Assembly (NCBI GenBank): GCA_964369235.1
Contig: CAYJEQ010000003.1
Coordinates: 1 to 64,000 of the forward strand
DNA length: 64,000 nucleotides
Direction of reading: 5' to 3'
DNA from: CAYJEQ01 sp964369235
GTDB lineage: Bacteria; Bacillota; Clostridia; Oscillospirales; Ruminococcaceae
The position numbers and the translations under genes were made by a program. Under the pieces are notes generated by a model that saw nothing but the letters and a program-made list of their open reading frames with translations, made no database searches and was not told the origin of the DNA. Below are positions 50,933-58,949 of this stretch, in pieces. Numbering within the stretch: the first letter of the stretch is position 1; the number at the start of each line of letters is the position of its first letter.

Positions 50933-52279
50933 ATGACTAAAGATAGATTAGACCGAGATGATATAAATAAACTGCTATGGGAACTAAGTATCCCAGCTAT
51001 TTTAGGTATGCTCAGTGGGGCAATATTTAATGTGGTAGACAGAATTTTTGTAGGTAGGGTAGATGAGTATGCCCTTACAGCAGTGGGGATTACCATGCCT
51101 ATTCAGATATTCCAGATGGCATTTATTCTGCTAATTGGCAGTGGCTCCTCAGCCTTAGTATCTATAAAGCTAGGAGAGAGAAAGACACAGGAAGCTAACC
51201 AGATACTATACCTAGCCCTTAAATATATAGTGATTATATTAGCTGCGTTAGCAGTATTGTTTACTATTTTTGTAGATGCAATACTGGATAGCTATAATCT
51301 AGCGCCCCATGTTTTTGCTATGGCAAAGGATTATATTCTTATTATAATGATAGGCAGTGTGATTAGTATCCCAGGATACTGTTTAAACTCCATTATGCGT
51401 GCTATAGGTAAAGCGGATATTTCTATGAAGGTTATACTTATATCCTCTGTAGCAAATATTATACTAGATGCAGTATTTATTTTTGGATTTAATATGGGTG
51501 TGGCTGGGGCGGCGATTGCTACTGTAATATCCCAAACTATATTAACAGCCTATGTTATTGTGTATTTTATAAAATCAAAAGATATCCCCATTAACCTTAA
51601 ACTAGAGAAACCACCACATGAGTTTAAAATTTTAAGAGAAATATTAAAACTAGGCTCACCGTCCTGTATGGTACAGATACTAGCGTCATTTGTTAATACA
51701 TTTATTAATAGCCAAATTATAATATACGGGACGGATTTAGATATAGGTGCTGTTACTATCTGTGCTACAATATTTAGTTTTTATCATATGATTGTTTTTG
51801 GTATTGTACAGGGAAATCAGCCTATATGTGGATTTAACTGGGGAGCTAAGAGATATGACAGAGTGCTAAAATCCATTAAGCTTTCCATGATATATGCTTT
51901 TATTATCTCTACAGGACTATTTCTTGTGATAATGACCTATCCTGAAATTATAATTAAACTATTTACCGATAGTCAGCGACTGGTAGAGGAAGCTATTATT
52001 GTAGCTAGGTGGTATCTATTAATGATACCATTAATAGGTCTACAGACCATAAGCGCACAGTATTTTCAAGCAGTAGGCAGGTCAAAACTAGCTGGGGTGC
52101 TATCCCTACTTAGATATGGAGTTATAATGGTGCCACTTGTAATAATGTTAGCGCCTATATTTGGCGTAAATGGTATATACTTTAGTTATGCTTTGTCAGA
52201 CTTCTTGGCATCTATTATTGCAATATTATTCATAACTAAGGAAATACACAACCTTAAAAAACTATCTAAATCCCAATAA
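50933..52279 (+). CDS. MATE-family efflux transporter
   Basis: A twelve-helix cation-coupled multidrug exporter of the MATE (NorM/DinF-like) family, 448 residues. The first half carries LWELSIPAILGMLSGAIFNVVDRIFVGR and ALTAVGITMPIQIFQ. The second half mirrors it from LKLGSPSCMVQILASFVNTFIN, with GNQPICGFNWGAKRYDR as the family loop. ATG 50933 follows GAGGT. It is monocistronic by context; the substrate is unknown. Confidence 0.93.
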   Translation: MTKDRLDRDDINKLLWELSIPAILGMLSGAIFNVVDRIFVGRVDEYALTAVGITMPIQIFQMAFILLIGSGSSALVSIKLGERKTQEANQILYLALKYIVIILAALAVLFTIFVDAILDSYNLAPHVFAMAKDYILIIMIGSVISIPGYCLNSIMRAIGKADISMKVILISSVANIILDAVFIFGFNMGVAGAAIATVISQTILTAYVIVYFIKSKDIPINLKLEKPPHEFKILREILKLGSPSCMVQILASFVNTFINSQIIIYGTDLDIGAVTICATIFSFYHMIVFGIVQGNQPICGFNWGAKRYDRVLKSIKLSMIYAFIISTGLFLVIMTYPEIIIKLFTDSQRLVEEAIIVARWYLLMIPLIGLQTISAQYFQAVGRSKLAGVLSLLRYGVIMVPLVIMLAPIFGVNGIYFSYALSDFLASIIAILFITKEIHNLKKLSKSQ

Positions 52280-52358
52280 TTTGTGAGTTTATCACATTAA
52301 ACTACTAATAAATATGCGTAAAAATATAAATAAAGCAGGTTTATTTACTAATTCGATA

Positions 52359-52428
52359 GTATAATTATACAAAAAATCATATTTACTGTATAATTATACT
52401 TGACTTTGTATAAAGATTAAGGTATTCT
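52359..52428 (+). promoter_or_regulatory. Promoter with twin GTATAATTATAC palindromes
   Basis: The perfect 12-bp palindrome GTATAATTATAC occurs at 52359-52370 and again at 52388-52399, 29 bp apart. The second copy abuts a promoter: TTGACT (52400-52405), a 17-bp spacer and TATTCT (52423-52428). The layout suggests an activator or repressor site for the hydrolase gene. Confidence 0.65.
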
Positions 52429-52476
52429 TATGAATATACTTTAAGGTAGATTTTTCTATAGGGATAAGGAGCTATT

Positions 52477-53370
52477 ATGTCAAATACAAATGATGTGGTA
52501 CAACCTGATAACTGGTACCAAGAATTACCTCGACAACAGTTTAGTCAGTTTAATGAGTTAGAAACATATAGCAGTTGGTTTACAGCCTATGAACTATCTA
52601 GTAATATCATAGCAATATGTGAACCATGCCACTTTCAGGAGGTTATAAGCTATCTTATAATAGGTAGTGAAAAAGCCTTACTATGGGACACAGGTATGGG
52701 GATGTTTGATATTAAATCGGTAGTGGAGAGCTTTACTGATAAAGAACTTATTGTTGTAAATAGCCATTGTCATTTTGACCATGTAGGTGGCAATATACAG
52801 TTTGATAAGACCTATATTTATAATAGTAAACAAGCCATAGATAGGCTGCGAAAAGGTGTAACAGCTGAGGATGTGGAGAGAAACTTTACTAAGGATGCTT
52901 TTCACTATAATGGCACACTACCCTTTGAAGTAGAAAGCTTTAGAATACCGGGTGTAGATAACTTTATAACTATTGAAGAAGGCCATATATTTGACCTGGG
53001 AGATATTCAGTTTAAGGTGTTACACACCCCAGGACATTCACCAGATAGTATAATGATTGTCTGTGATAGTTTAAAAATTCTCTTTACAGGGGATACTATC
53101 TATCCAGCCAGTATGTATGCTCACTTTTTTGGAGATCATGGTATTAACAGCAATATAGATACCTATTATAAAGTAGTATCAGATTTAGCTGATAAATACA
53201 GCGACTACCAGCTATACTGCTCCCATAACGAGCCAATGAGGCAGGGAAGTATGCTAATAGATGTAAAAGACGCCTTTAAGGCAATAAAAGACGGCATTAA
53301 TCCCAGTGAAACTGATGGAGATGGATTTAAGAAATATCAGTTTGATGGGTTTGCAATAATAACAGAGTAA
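52477..53370 (+). CDS. Metallo-beta-lactamase-fold hydrolase
   Basis: A binuclear metal hydrolase of the MBL superfamily, 297 residues. The metal motif NSHCHFDHVGG places His97, His99, Asp101 and His102. HTPGHSPDSI and LFTGDTIYPAS give the later His and bridging Asp, and CSHNEP supplies the last His. The subgroup (glyoxalase II-like, lactonase or other) cannot be fixed. There is no signal peptide. AAGGAG precedes ATG 52477. Twin palindromes near the promoter point to specific regulation. Confidence 0.88.
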   Translation: MSNTNDVVQPDNWYQELPRQQFSQFNELETYSSWFTAYELSSNIIAICEPCHFQEVISYLIIGSEKALLWDTGMGMFDIKSVVESFTDKELIVVNSHCHFDHVGGNIQFDKTYIYNSKQAIDRLRKGVTAEDVERNFTKDAFHYNGTLPFEVESFRIPGVDNFITIEEGHIFDLGDIQFKVLHTPGHSPDSIMIVCDSLKILFTGDTIYPASMYAHFFGDHGINSNIDTYYKVVSDLADKYSDYQLYCSHNEPMRQGSMLIDVKDAFKAIKDGINPSETDGDGFKKYQFDGFAIITE

Positions 53371-53424
53371 GAAATAATAACAAAGCAATTAACAGTAAAT
53401 AATAATTTAAGGATGGTAAATAAA

Positions 53425-54273
53425 ATGAAAAAGATTACAACTATACTACTTAGTCTAATATTAGCAACTTCTATGGTGGCATGTAGCTCTCCTTCTAGTG
53501 AAGCTCCAGCTACTTCTAGCGATACACCAGCACCAGAGGCTAGTGCAGAAGCTAGCACAGAAGCTACAGTGACATTTGAAGATCAGCTAGGTGCACCTGG
53601 TACACTTCGTGTAGGTATGTCACCTGACTACGCTCCATTTGATTACTATGATGAGAATGGCGAACTAACTGGCTTTGATGTAGATATGGCTAATGAACTG
53701 GCTAAATACATTGGCACAGAAGAATCCCCATATCCAATTGAAATTATCCCAATGAGCTTTGATACAATTATCTCCTCTCTAAACACAGGAGTGGTTGATG
53801 TAGGTATCTCTGGTTTTACCTATGATCCAGATAGAGATGCAGCATTCTCTGAGCCTTACCTAGTTTCTCCACAGCTAATCGTTGTAACAAAAGATGGTGG
53901 CATTACTTCAGAAGCTAACCTAGCTGGTAAAACTATGGCAGCTGGCCTAGGTACAGTAGGTGCTGATGTAATTGATGAGCTTTTAGTAACATACACAGAT
54001 ATTAACCATGTAAACCCAGGTGAATACCCAGTAATGTTTGAAAGCCTAAAGGGTGGCGCAATCCATGCAGTTGTATGTGACGAAGCTGTAGCTAAGAACT
54101 ATGTAGCTGCAAATGATACACTAATGATTCTAGATGGAGAGTATGCAGTACAGAATATGTCTGTAATCACAACAAAATCCAATACAGTACTAATGGACAA
54201 AATTAATGAAGCAGTAACAGCATTTGTTGCAAGTGATGCATACGAAGAGCTAAGAACTAAATACGGTGTATAA
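53425..54273 (+). CDS. Polar amino-acid ABC transporter substrate-binding lipoprotein
   Basis: An extracellular binding protein of the SBP_bac_3 family. The signal peptide MKKITTILLSLILATSMVAC has a lipobox (Cys20), followed by a Ser/Ala/Pro/Glu linker. The domain starts LRVGMSPDYAPFDYYDENGELTGFDVDMANELAKYI (read in parts), typical for cystine, glutamine or lysine/arginine binders. ATG 53425 is 11 nt after TAAGGA; ATG 53413 overlaps it. A perfect palindromic hairpin separates it from the permease, as often happens when the binding protein is made in excess. Confidence 0.93.
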   Translation: MKKITTILLSLILATSMVACSSPSSEAPATSSDTPAPEASAEASTEATVTFEDQLGAPGTLRVGMSPDYAPFDYYDENGELTGFDVDMANELAKYIGTEESPYPIEIIPMSFDTIISSLNTGVVDVGISGFTYDPDRDAAFSEPYLVSPQLIVVTKDGGITSEANLAGKTMAAGLGTVGADVIDELLVTYTDINHVNPGEYPVMFESLKGGAIHAVVCDEAVAKNYVAANDTLMILDGEYAVQNMSVITTKSNTVLMDKINEAVTAFVASDAYEELRTKYGV

Positions 54274-54291
54274 ACTATAAATAGCCATAAT

Positions 54292-54319
54292 AATTGCATG
54301 GGACTAGTCCCATGCAATT
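54292..54319. terminator. 28-bp perfect palindrome after the binding-protein gene
   Basis: AATTGCATGGGACTAG and its complement form a perfect stem with a minimal loop. Only a weak T-rich tail follows. It probably attenuates transcription or protects the upstream mRNA end, giving more binding protein than permease. Confidence 0.7.
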
Positions 54320-54371
54320 TGGTTGTTAATAGAATATAACTAAAATATACTATTAATAGAAAAAGAAATAA

Positions 54372-54456
54372 AGTTTGGGAAATTTTCCAAGAGCAAGTTT
54401 TGTGCCTTCATATTTTATGCTTTAGATATCTATAAGTAATCTGCCCAAAACATTGC
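54372..54456. repeat. Two-hairpin AAAACATTGC element before the permease gene
   Basis: TTTGGGAAA/TTTTCCAA (54374-54390) is followed by GCAAGTTTTGTGCC (54393-54406) and, after a 36-nt insert, GCCCAAAACATTGC (54443-54456). It has the same two-hairpin order as 5974-6032, with a longer loop. Confidence 0.7.
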
Positions 54457-54483
54457 AATCGTATTGAAAGGATAATTATAACA

Positions 54484-55167
54484 ATGGAAATTATTGAAAA
54501 AATTGTTACCCCAGAATCATGGGCAGCTTTGTTTAATGGCGCATTAATCAGCTTATTAGTAGCTACCAGTACACTGGTATTTGGTACAATAATAGGTGTA
54601 GTAGGTGCAGCAGCAAAACTAAGTGATAATAAATTCTTACAGGCACTAGCGAATATCTATGTACAGTTTATAAGAGGTACACCGATGCTACTACAGATAC
54701 TGTTCTTTTATCTAGCAGGGCCTACTATTTGGAAGAGTATTTTTGGGGTGATGATTACTCCTAATCCAATATTAGTTGGTATTATAGCTATGAGTATTAA
54801 CTCAGGAGCTTATTCTACTGAGCTTATTAGATCTGCAGTACAGTCTATAGATAAAGGCCAGTGGGAAGCAAGTAAGGCGCTGGGTTTAAGCTATACACAG
54901 ATGATGAGATTTGTAATACTACCACAGTCTTTTAAAAGAATACTACCACCATTTATTAGCGAATATGTAACACTTATTAAGGATTCCTCATTACTGTCTA
55001 CTATCGGTGCAATAGAGCTTCTTAGAAGTGCACAGGTAATAGGTAGCCGTTACTATAACTACATAGTCCCACTATGTATGGCAAGTGTTATGTATCTAGT
55101 TATGACTATGATAATCACATTCTTTGCAAATAAACTAGAAAGAAAGTTGAGGGAGAGCGATGTCTAA
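54484..55167 (+). CDS. Polar amino-acid ABC transporter permease
   Basis: A HisM/GlnP-type permease, 227 residues with about five membrane helices. N-terminal ALFNGALISLLVATSTLVFGTIIG, YVQFIRGTPMLLQILFFYL and the EAA loop ASKALGLSYTQMMRFVILPQ are diagnostic. AAAGGA lies 11 nt before ATG 54484. The end overlaps the ATPase gene by 8 bp. Confidence 0.94.
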   Translation: MEIIEKIVTPESWAALFNGALISLLVATSTLVFGTIIGVVGAAAKLSDNKFLQALANIYVQFIRGTPMLLQILFFYLAGPTIWKSIFGVMITPNPILVGIIAMSINSGAYSTELIRSAVQSIDKGQWEASKALGLSYTQMMRFVILPQSFKRILPPFISEYVTLIKDSSLLSTIGAIELLRSAQVIGSRYYNYIVPLCMASVMYLVMTMIITFFANKLERKLRESDV

Positions 55168-55906
55168 TCAACCAGTAATTAAGGTAGAAAACCTTGTTAA
55201 ACAGTTTAAAAATGTAAACGCACTAGACAAAGTAAACCTAGAGCTTAACAAAGGGGATATAATGTGTATTATCGGGCCTTCTGGTAGTGGTAAGAGTACA
55301 CTTATCAGATGTATCGATGGCTTAGAGATACCTAATGAAGGTAAAGTCTACCTAGATGGTGAAGCTATTGACTATCACTATAGTAAAAGTCTAGAGCAGA
55401 TGAGACTGAGAATAGGTTTTGTATTTCAGCATTTTAATCTTTTTCCTCATATCTCAGTGCTAGATAATCTAACCTTAGCCCCAATACAGGTACTAGGTAA
55501 GTCTAAAGATGAAGCAGTAGCTACAGCAGAAAGACTACTAGACCGAGTAGGATTACTTGATAAAAAAGATAACTATCCTTCACAGCTTTCTGGTGGACAG
55601 AAACAGCGTGTAGCCATTGCCAGATGCTTATGTATGGAGCCCGAGTTATTCTTATTTGACGAGCCAACCAGTGCCTTAGATCCAGAGATGATAGGTGAGG
55701 TTCTAGATGTTATGCAGGAGCTAGCAGCAGATGGCACCACTATGATAGTTGTTACCCACGAAATGGGATTTGCCCGTAAAGTAGCTACTAAAGTTGTATT
55801 TATGGATAAAGGACAGGTTGTAGAGCAGGGAACACCTGATGAGATTTTTGATAATCCTAAGAGTCCTCGACTACAGGATTTCCTATCAAGGGTTCTTCGT
55901 TCATAG
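55160..55906 (+). CDS. Polar amino-acid ABC transporter ATP-binding protein
   Basis: A GlnQ/HisP-type ATPase, 248 residues. Walker A is GPSGSGKST (residues 39-47), then the Q-loop in FVFQHFNLFPH, the signature LSGGQKQRVAIARCL, Walker B LFLFDEPTSALDPE and the switch His in VVTHEMGFA. It completes a one-permease, one-ATPase importer (acting as dimers) with the lipoprotein upstream. A terminator lies about 40 bp after the stop. Confidence 0.96.
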   Translation: MSNQPVIKVENLVKQFKNVNALDKVNLELNKGDIMCIIGPSGSGKSTLIRCIDGLEIPNEGKVYLDGEAIDYHYSKSLEQMRLRIGFVFQHFNLFPHISVLDNLTLAPIQVLGKSKDEAVATAERLLDRVGLLDKKDNYPSQLSGGQKQRVAIARCLCMEPELFLFDEPTSALDPEMIGEVLDVMQELAADGTTMIVVTHEMGFARKVATKVVFMDKGQVVEQGTPDEIFDNPKSPRLQDFLSRVLRS

Positions 55907-55948
55907 TTTTTTATTAAGGCATATAGGTATTTATGAATTAAGTATATT

Positions 55949-55979
55949 AGACGGGTATCTTATGATGCTCGTCTTTTTC
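55949..55979 (+). terminator. Terminator of the ABC transporter operon
   Basis: AGACGGGTATC pairs with GATGCTCGTCT (G-U pairs allowed) around TTAT, followed by TTTTTCT. Confidence 0.82.
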
Positions 55980-55984
55980 TATTG

Positions 55985-56018
55985 GCTATATAGCAATTGT
56001 TGGGCTACTATAGAGCCT
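55985..56018. repeat. Possible remnant of the GGGGTAC palindromic element
   Basis: TATAGCAATTGTTGGGCTAC and TATAGAGCC match the outer ends of the element at 14570-14662, with the middle missing. The match is short and could be chance. Confidence 0.35.
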
Positions 56019-56123
56019 TTCTATTCAAAGATTAATATAATGGCAGTATATCTTCCAACACTATTTACAACAGCTAGACTAGTAACTCTACATATTTACT
56101 AAAGAATAAAAGACAAAAAATTT

Positions 56124-56153
56124 TTTAAGTATGTTTAAGGTTTGTGTTATAAT
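56124..56153 (+). promoter_or_regulatory. Promoter of the two-component system with TTTAAG direct repeat
   Basis: TTTAAG occurs at 56124 and 56134 (10-bp period), followed after 8 bp by TATAAT (56148-56153). There is no normal -35. Such tandem sites are typical of OmpR/PhoB-class regulators, so autoregulation is likely. Confidence 0.65.
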
Positions 56154-56195
56154 ATAGTCTAGAGATATAAACTGAGAGAAGGAATGGTTAACAAC

Positions 56196-56864
56196 ATGAG
56201 AATATTATTATGTGAAGATGAAAAAGAGCTTTCCAACGCTCTTCAAAAAATACTAAAGCACTACAACTATTCTGTTGATGCAGTTTACGATGGGGAAGAA
56301 GCGCTACTTTATTTAGAATCAGGAAATTATGACGCAGTTATTTTAGATATAATGATGCCAAAGGCCGATGGGCTTACAGTGCTGAAAACAGTTAGAGAAA
56401 AAGGCAATCTTATACCCATTATAATGCTTACAGCTAAATCTCAAGTAGATGACAAGGTTACAGGACTGGATTTAGGGGCAAATGATTATTTATCAAAACC
56501 TTTTGAAACAAAAGAGTTACTGGCAAGACTTCGAGCAATGACGAGAACAGTAAGTGATAGCAGTTCGTCAGTGTTAACTGTTGGTGATATTAGCCTTAAC
56601 CGAAAAACCTTTGAGCTTTACACCCATAAGAATAGTTTTAAGCTGGCAAGCAAAGAGTATCAAATGATGGAGATGTTAATGATTAACAAAGGTCATATTA
56701 TTCCAACAGAGCGATTTATGGAAAAAATATGGGGATATGATAGTGATGCAGAGATAAATGTGGTATGGGTGTATATATCCTACCTAAGAAAAAAACTCAC
56801 ACTTTTGGAATCAAGTGTAAAGATAAAGGCAACACGAAATACGGGGTATTCATTGGAGGTGTGA
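56196..56864 (+). CDS. OmpR/PhoB-family response regulator
   Basis: The receiver domain has the acidic pair in LLCEDEKE, phospho-acceptor Asp51 (VILDIMMPKADG), and the Thr/Lys in MLTAKSQ. The C-terminal winged helix (about 128-222) includes LASKEYQMMEMLMINKG and NVVWVYISYLRKKL and ends ATRNTGYSLEV. The length of 222 residues is normal. ATG 56196 lies 12 nt after GAAGGA; ATG 56184 overlaps that site. The kinase gene starts 1 bp after the stop. Direct repeats before this gene and two downstream transcription units suggest its regulon. Confidence 0.95.
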   Translation: MRILLCEDEKELSNALQKILKHYNYSVDAVYDGEEALLYLESGNYDAVILDIMMPKADGLTVLKTVREKGNLIPIIMLTAKSQVDDKVTGLDLGANDYLSKPFETKELLARLRAMTRTVSDSSSSVLTVGDISLNRKTFELYTHKNSFKLASKEYQMMEMLMINKGHIIPTERFMEKIWGYDSDAEINVVWVYISYLRKKLTLLESSVKIKATRNTGYSLEV

Positions 56865-56865
56865 A

Positions 56866-58065
56866 ATGCTTAAACAGCTACAGCAAAAATTCGTCCTACT
56901 TACTACGACAATTAGTGTAATAGTTATGCTTCTTATTGCTATTGCACTAAATATTACAAACTATGTTTCGATCATGCATAATTCTGATGAAGTATTAGAG
57001 TTACTTATGGAAGGTAGTTTAAAAATGGGTCAACCCTTTAGTAATCATGAGCGATTTCCTCGTGAGATGGCTTTTACTACAAGATATTTTGTAATAAAAT
57101 CAAATGCAAGTGGTGAGTTTGATTTTATTGATACAAAAAACATTAGTTCTGTAACCACAGAAGAAGCAGTAGAATATGCTAGTTTTGTAAATGAAGATGG
57201 CAGTTTTACAGGAACAGTGGATAATTTTAGATATATTAAAGCAGAAAATCAGCTAGGATATACATATCTGTTTCTTGATATAGAAGATGATTTAATAAGT
57301 TTTGAAAGCTATCTATATTTCTCTGTATTTGTTTTAATATCTGCTATTATTACAATATTCCTTTTATCGGTTTTACTGTCTAAAAAAGCTGTAAAACCAA
57401 TTGCAGATAGTTATGAAAGACAAAAAGGTTTTATAACAAATGTAAGCCACGAGTTTAAAACTCCACTAACTATAATTAAGGCAGATTGTGATGTTATTGA
57501 AATTGACAGTGGGGAAAGTGAGTGGACAGAAAGTATTAAAACACAGATTACAAGACTGGATACCCTTGTGGAAAATCTAGTATCCCTTACAAAACTAGAT
57601 GAAAAAGTTCAGATAATTAAAAGTGAATTTTCCCTGTCTGATGCAATAACCGACACAGTAAATGAATTTTCTGCCTCCATGAAAAGTAATGAGCTAAACT
57701 TGGTTTTGGATGTAGTAGAGAATATTTCCTATAGTGGAGATGAGGCACTTATACGAAATATAATTTCTATATTAACAGAGAATTCAATTAAATACTCACT
57801 ACCTAAAGGAGATTTAAAAATTTCCCTTAACTCAGTAGGAAATAAAAAGATTTTTTCTATAGAAAATAATTGTGAGGAAATAGAAGTAGGTAAGCATAAT
57901 GATTGGTTCCAGCGATTTTATCGTGGTGACAAGTCACGAAACAGCAAAACAAAAGGCTATGGCATAGGGCTATCCATTGCGAAGACAATCTGTGATCTAC
58001 ATTCTGCCAAAATCTCAGCGGAGAGCAAAACAGGTAAAGAAATCCAAATAACTGTAATTTTTTAA
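56866..58065 (+). CDS. Sensor histidine kinase
   Basis: A membrane kinase partnered with the preceding regulator. TM1 is about residues 8-31 and TM2 about 148-171, enclosing an extracellular sensor of about 115 residues of no known family. No full HAMP is evident. The DHp domain carries His195 in NVSHEFKTPLT, then an N-box LTENSIKYS and a G-box KGYGIGLSIAKTICDLH. The length of 399 residues is typical. GGAGGTG precedes ATG 56866. The stop lies inside the direct repeat that serves the next promoter. Confidence 0.94.
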   Translation: MLKQLQQKFVLLTTTISVIVMLLIAIALNITNYVSIMHNSDEVLELLMEGSLKMGQPFSNHERFPREMAFTTRYFVIKSNASGEFDFIDTKNISSVTTEEAVEYASFVNEDGSFTGTVDNFRYIKAENQLGYTYLFLDIEDDLISFESYLYFSVFVLISAIITIFLLSVLLSKKAVKPIADSYERQKGFITNVSHEFKTPLTIIKADCDVIEIDSGESEWTESIKTQITRLDTLVENLVSLTKLDEKVQIIKSEFSLSDAITDTVNEFSASMKSNELNLVLDVVENISYSGDEALIRNIISILTENSIKYSLPKGDLKISLNSVGNKKIFSIENNCEEIEVGKHNDWFQRFYRGDKSRNSKTKGYGIGLSIAKTICDLHSAKISAESKTGKEIQITVIF

Positions 58066-58104
58066 AGTAAGCTTAAAGTTCATATTGTATAAACACCTTA
58101 TAAT
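58062..58104 (+). promoter_or_regulatory. Promoter of the RelA/SpoT-domain gene with TTAAAG repeat
   Basis: TTAAAG occurs at 58062 and 58073 (11-bp period), overlapping the kinase stop. TATAAA follows 9 bp later (58088-58093) and TATAAT lies at 58099-58104. The layout resembles the promoters at 56124 and 58724. Confidence 0.5.
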
Positions 58105-58127
58105 GAATAGATTATGAGGTGATTTTT

Positions 58128-58679
58128 TTGCAATTAAATAATGTACAATGGGACTTCTATAAGGGATATTACAATAAGTTTACACAGGCAAAGGATAAGG
58201 TTTATGATTTGATTTCATTTAACTATAAGGATAATTTTGAGCACATAAAGGTGCGGATTAAGGCAGAAGAAAGTACCAAAACTAAGCTAGAAAACCTAGG
58301 TTTTGAGGCTACATTAGAAAGCGCAGTCATAAATCTAACAGATATAGTAGGATTTCGTATAATCTGTAGATTTTTAGAAGATGTTTATACTACTGCCAGT
58401 GTAATAGAAAATATGGAAGGTTTTCTTCATATTATAACTAAGGATTATATTAAAAACCCAAAAGAAAATGGATATCGCAGTTATCACATTATCCTAGAAA
58501 CTGAGATAGAGGGTATTAATATCCCTATAGAGATACAACTGCGAACTATTTCACAGGATTCATGGGCGAGCTTAGAACATTCCATGAAGTATAAAAAGAA
58601 TATATCAAACTCTAAAATGATTAAATCAGAACTAAAGCGAGTAGCTGATGAAATCGCATCAGCAGATGTATGTAAGTAG
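58128..58679 (+). CDS. RelA/SpoT-domain protein (small alarmone synthetase-like)
   Basis: A stand-alone (p)ppGpp synthetase domain without hydrolase, TGS or ACT regions, about 183 residues. Family blocks: KVRIKAEESTKTKLE, DIVGFRIICRFLEDVY (Asp and Arg of the active site), the G-loop-like NPKENGYRSYHI and IEIQLRTISQDSWASLEH. It is shorter than RelP/RelQ (about 210). The start is TTG 58128, after GAGGTGAT; the in-frame GTG at 58119 is part of that site. It lies between the two-component genes and the glycosyltransferase fusion and has the same style of promoter repeat, so it may be induced by the same signal. Confidence 0.85.
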   Translation: MQLNNVQWDFYKGYYNKFTQAKDKVYDLISFNYKDNFEHIKVRIKAEESTKTKLENLGFEATLESAVINLTDIVGFRIICRFLEDVYTTASVIENMEGFLHIITKDYIKNPKENGYRSYHIILETEIEGINIPIEIQLRTISQDSWASLEHSMKYKKNISNSKMIKSELKRVADEIASADVCK

Positions 58680-58723
58680 ACATTAAGAGAACTTATAAAT
58701 ATAACTAATAATTAAATAGAATT

Positions 58724-58755
58724 TTTAAGTAAAATTAAGGTTAAGTTTATATAAT
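58724..58755 (+). promoter_or_regulatory. Promoter of the glycosyltransferase operon with TTAAG repeats
   Basis: TTAAG occurs at 58725, 58735 and 58741, followed by TATAAT (58750-58755). The first two have the 10-bp period seen at 56124. A leader of about 190 nt without obvious structure runs to the start at 58950. The rest of the 58680-58949 gap holds nothing else I can name. Confidence 0.6.
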
Positions 58756-58949
58756 GTAGAAAAGTAGTAACTGTATATTGGATCAGTTAGAGATGCGCTA
58801 TAGTGTTAATGCTTTATATAGGGAGTTTTATTATTACACAAAAAACTAGTATAAAATTATAGATAGAAATACTATACTGAAAAAGAAATTTAAACTACTA
58901 TAAAATCAAAAGGAGATTTATAAATGTAGTTGAGCAACAGGAGATTATT

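Noticed and set aside
52418..52445. TTAAGG pair upstream of the MBL gene as a fourth member of the TTAAG regulon
   Set aside because: The two units are more than 20 bp apart and not positioned before a -10 box like the other three.
55839..56102. Open frame of 87 codons after the ABC ATPase
   Set aside because: It starts inside the ATPase gene in another frame, runs through a terminator and a repeat remnant, and has no ribosome site.
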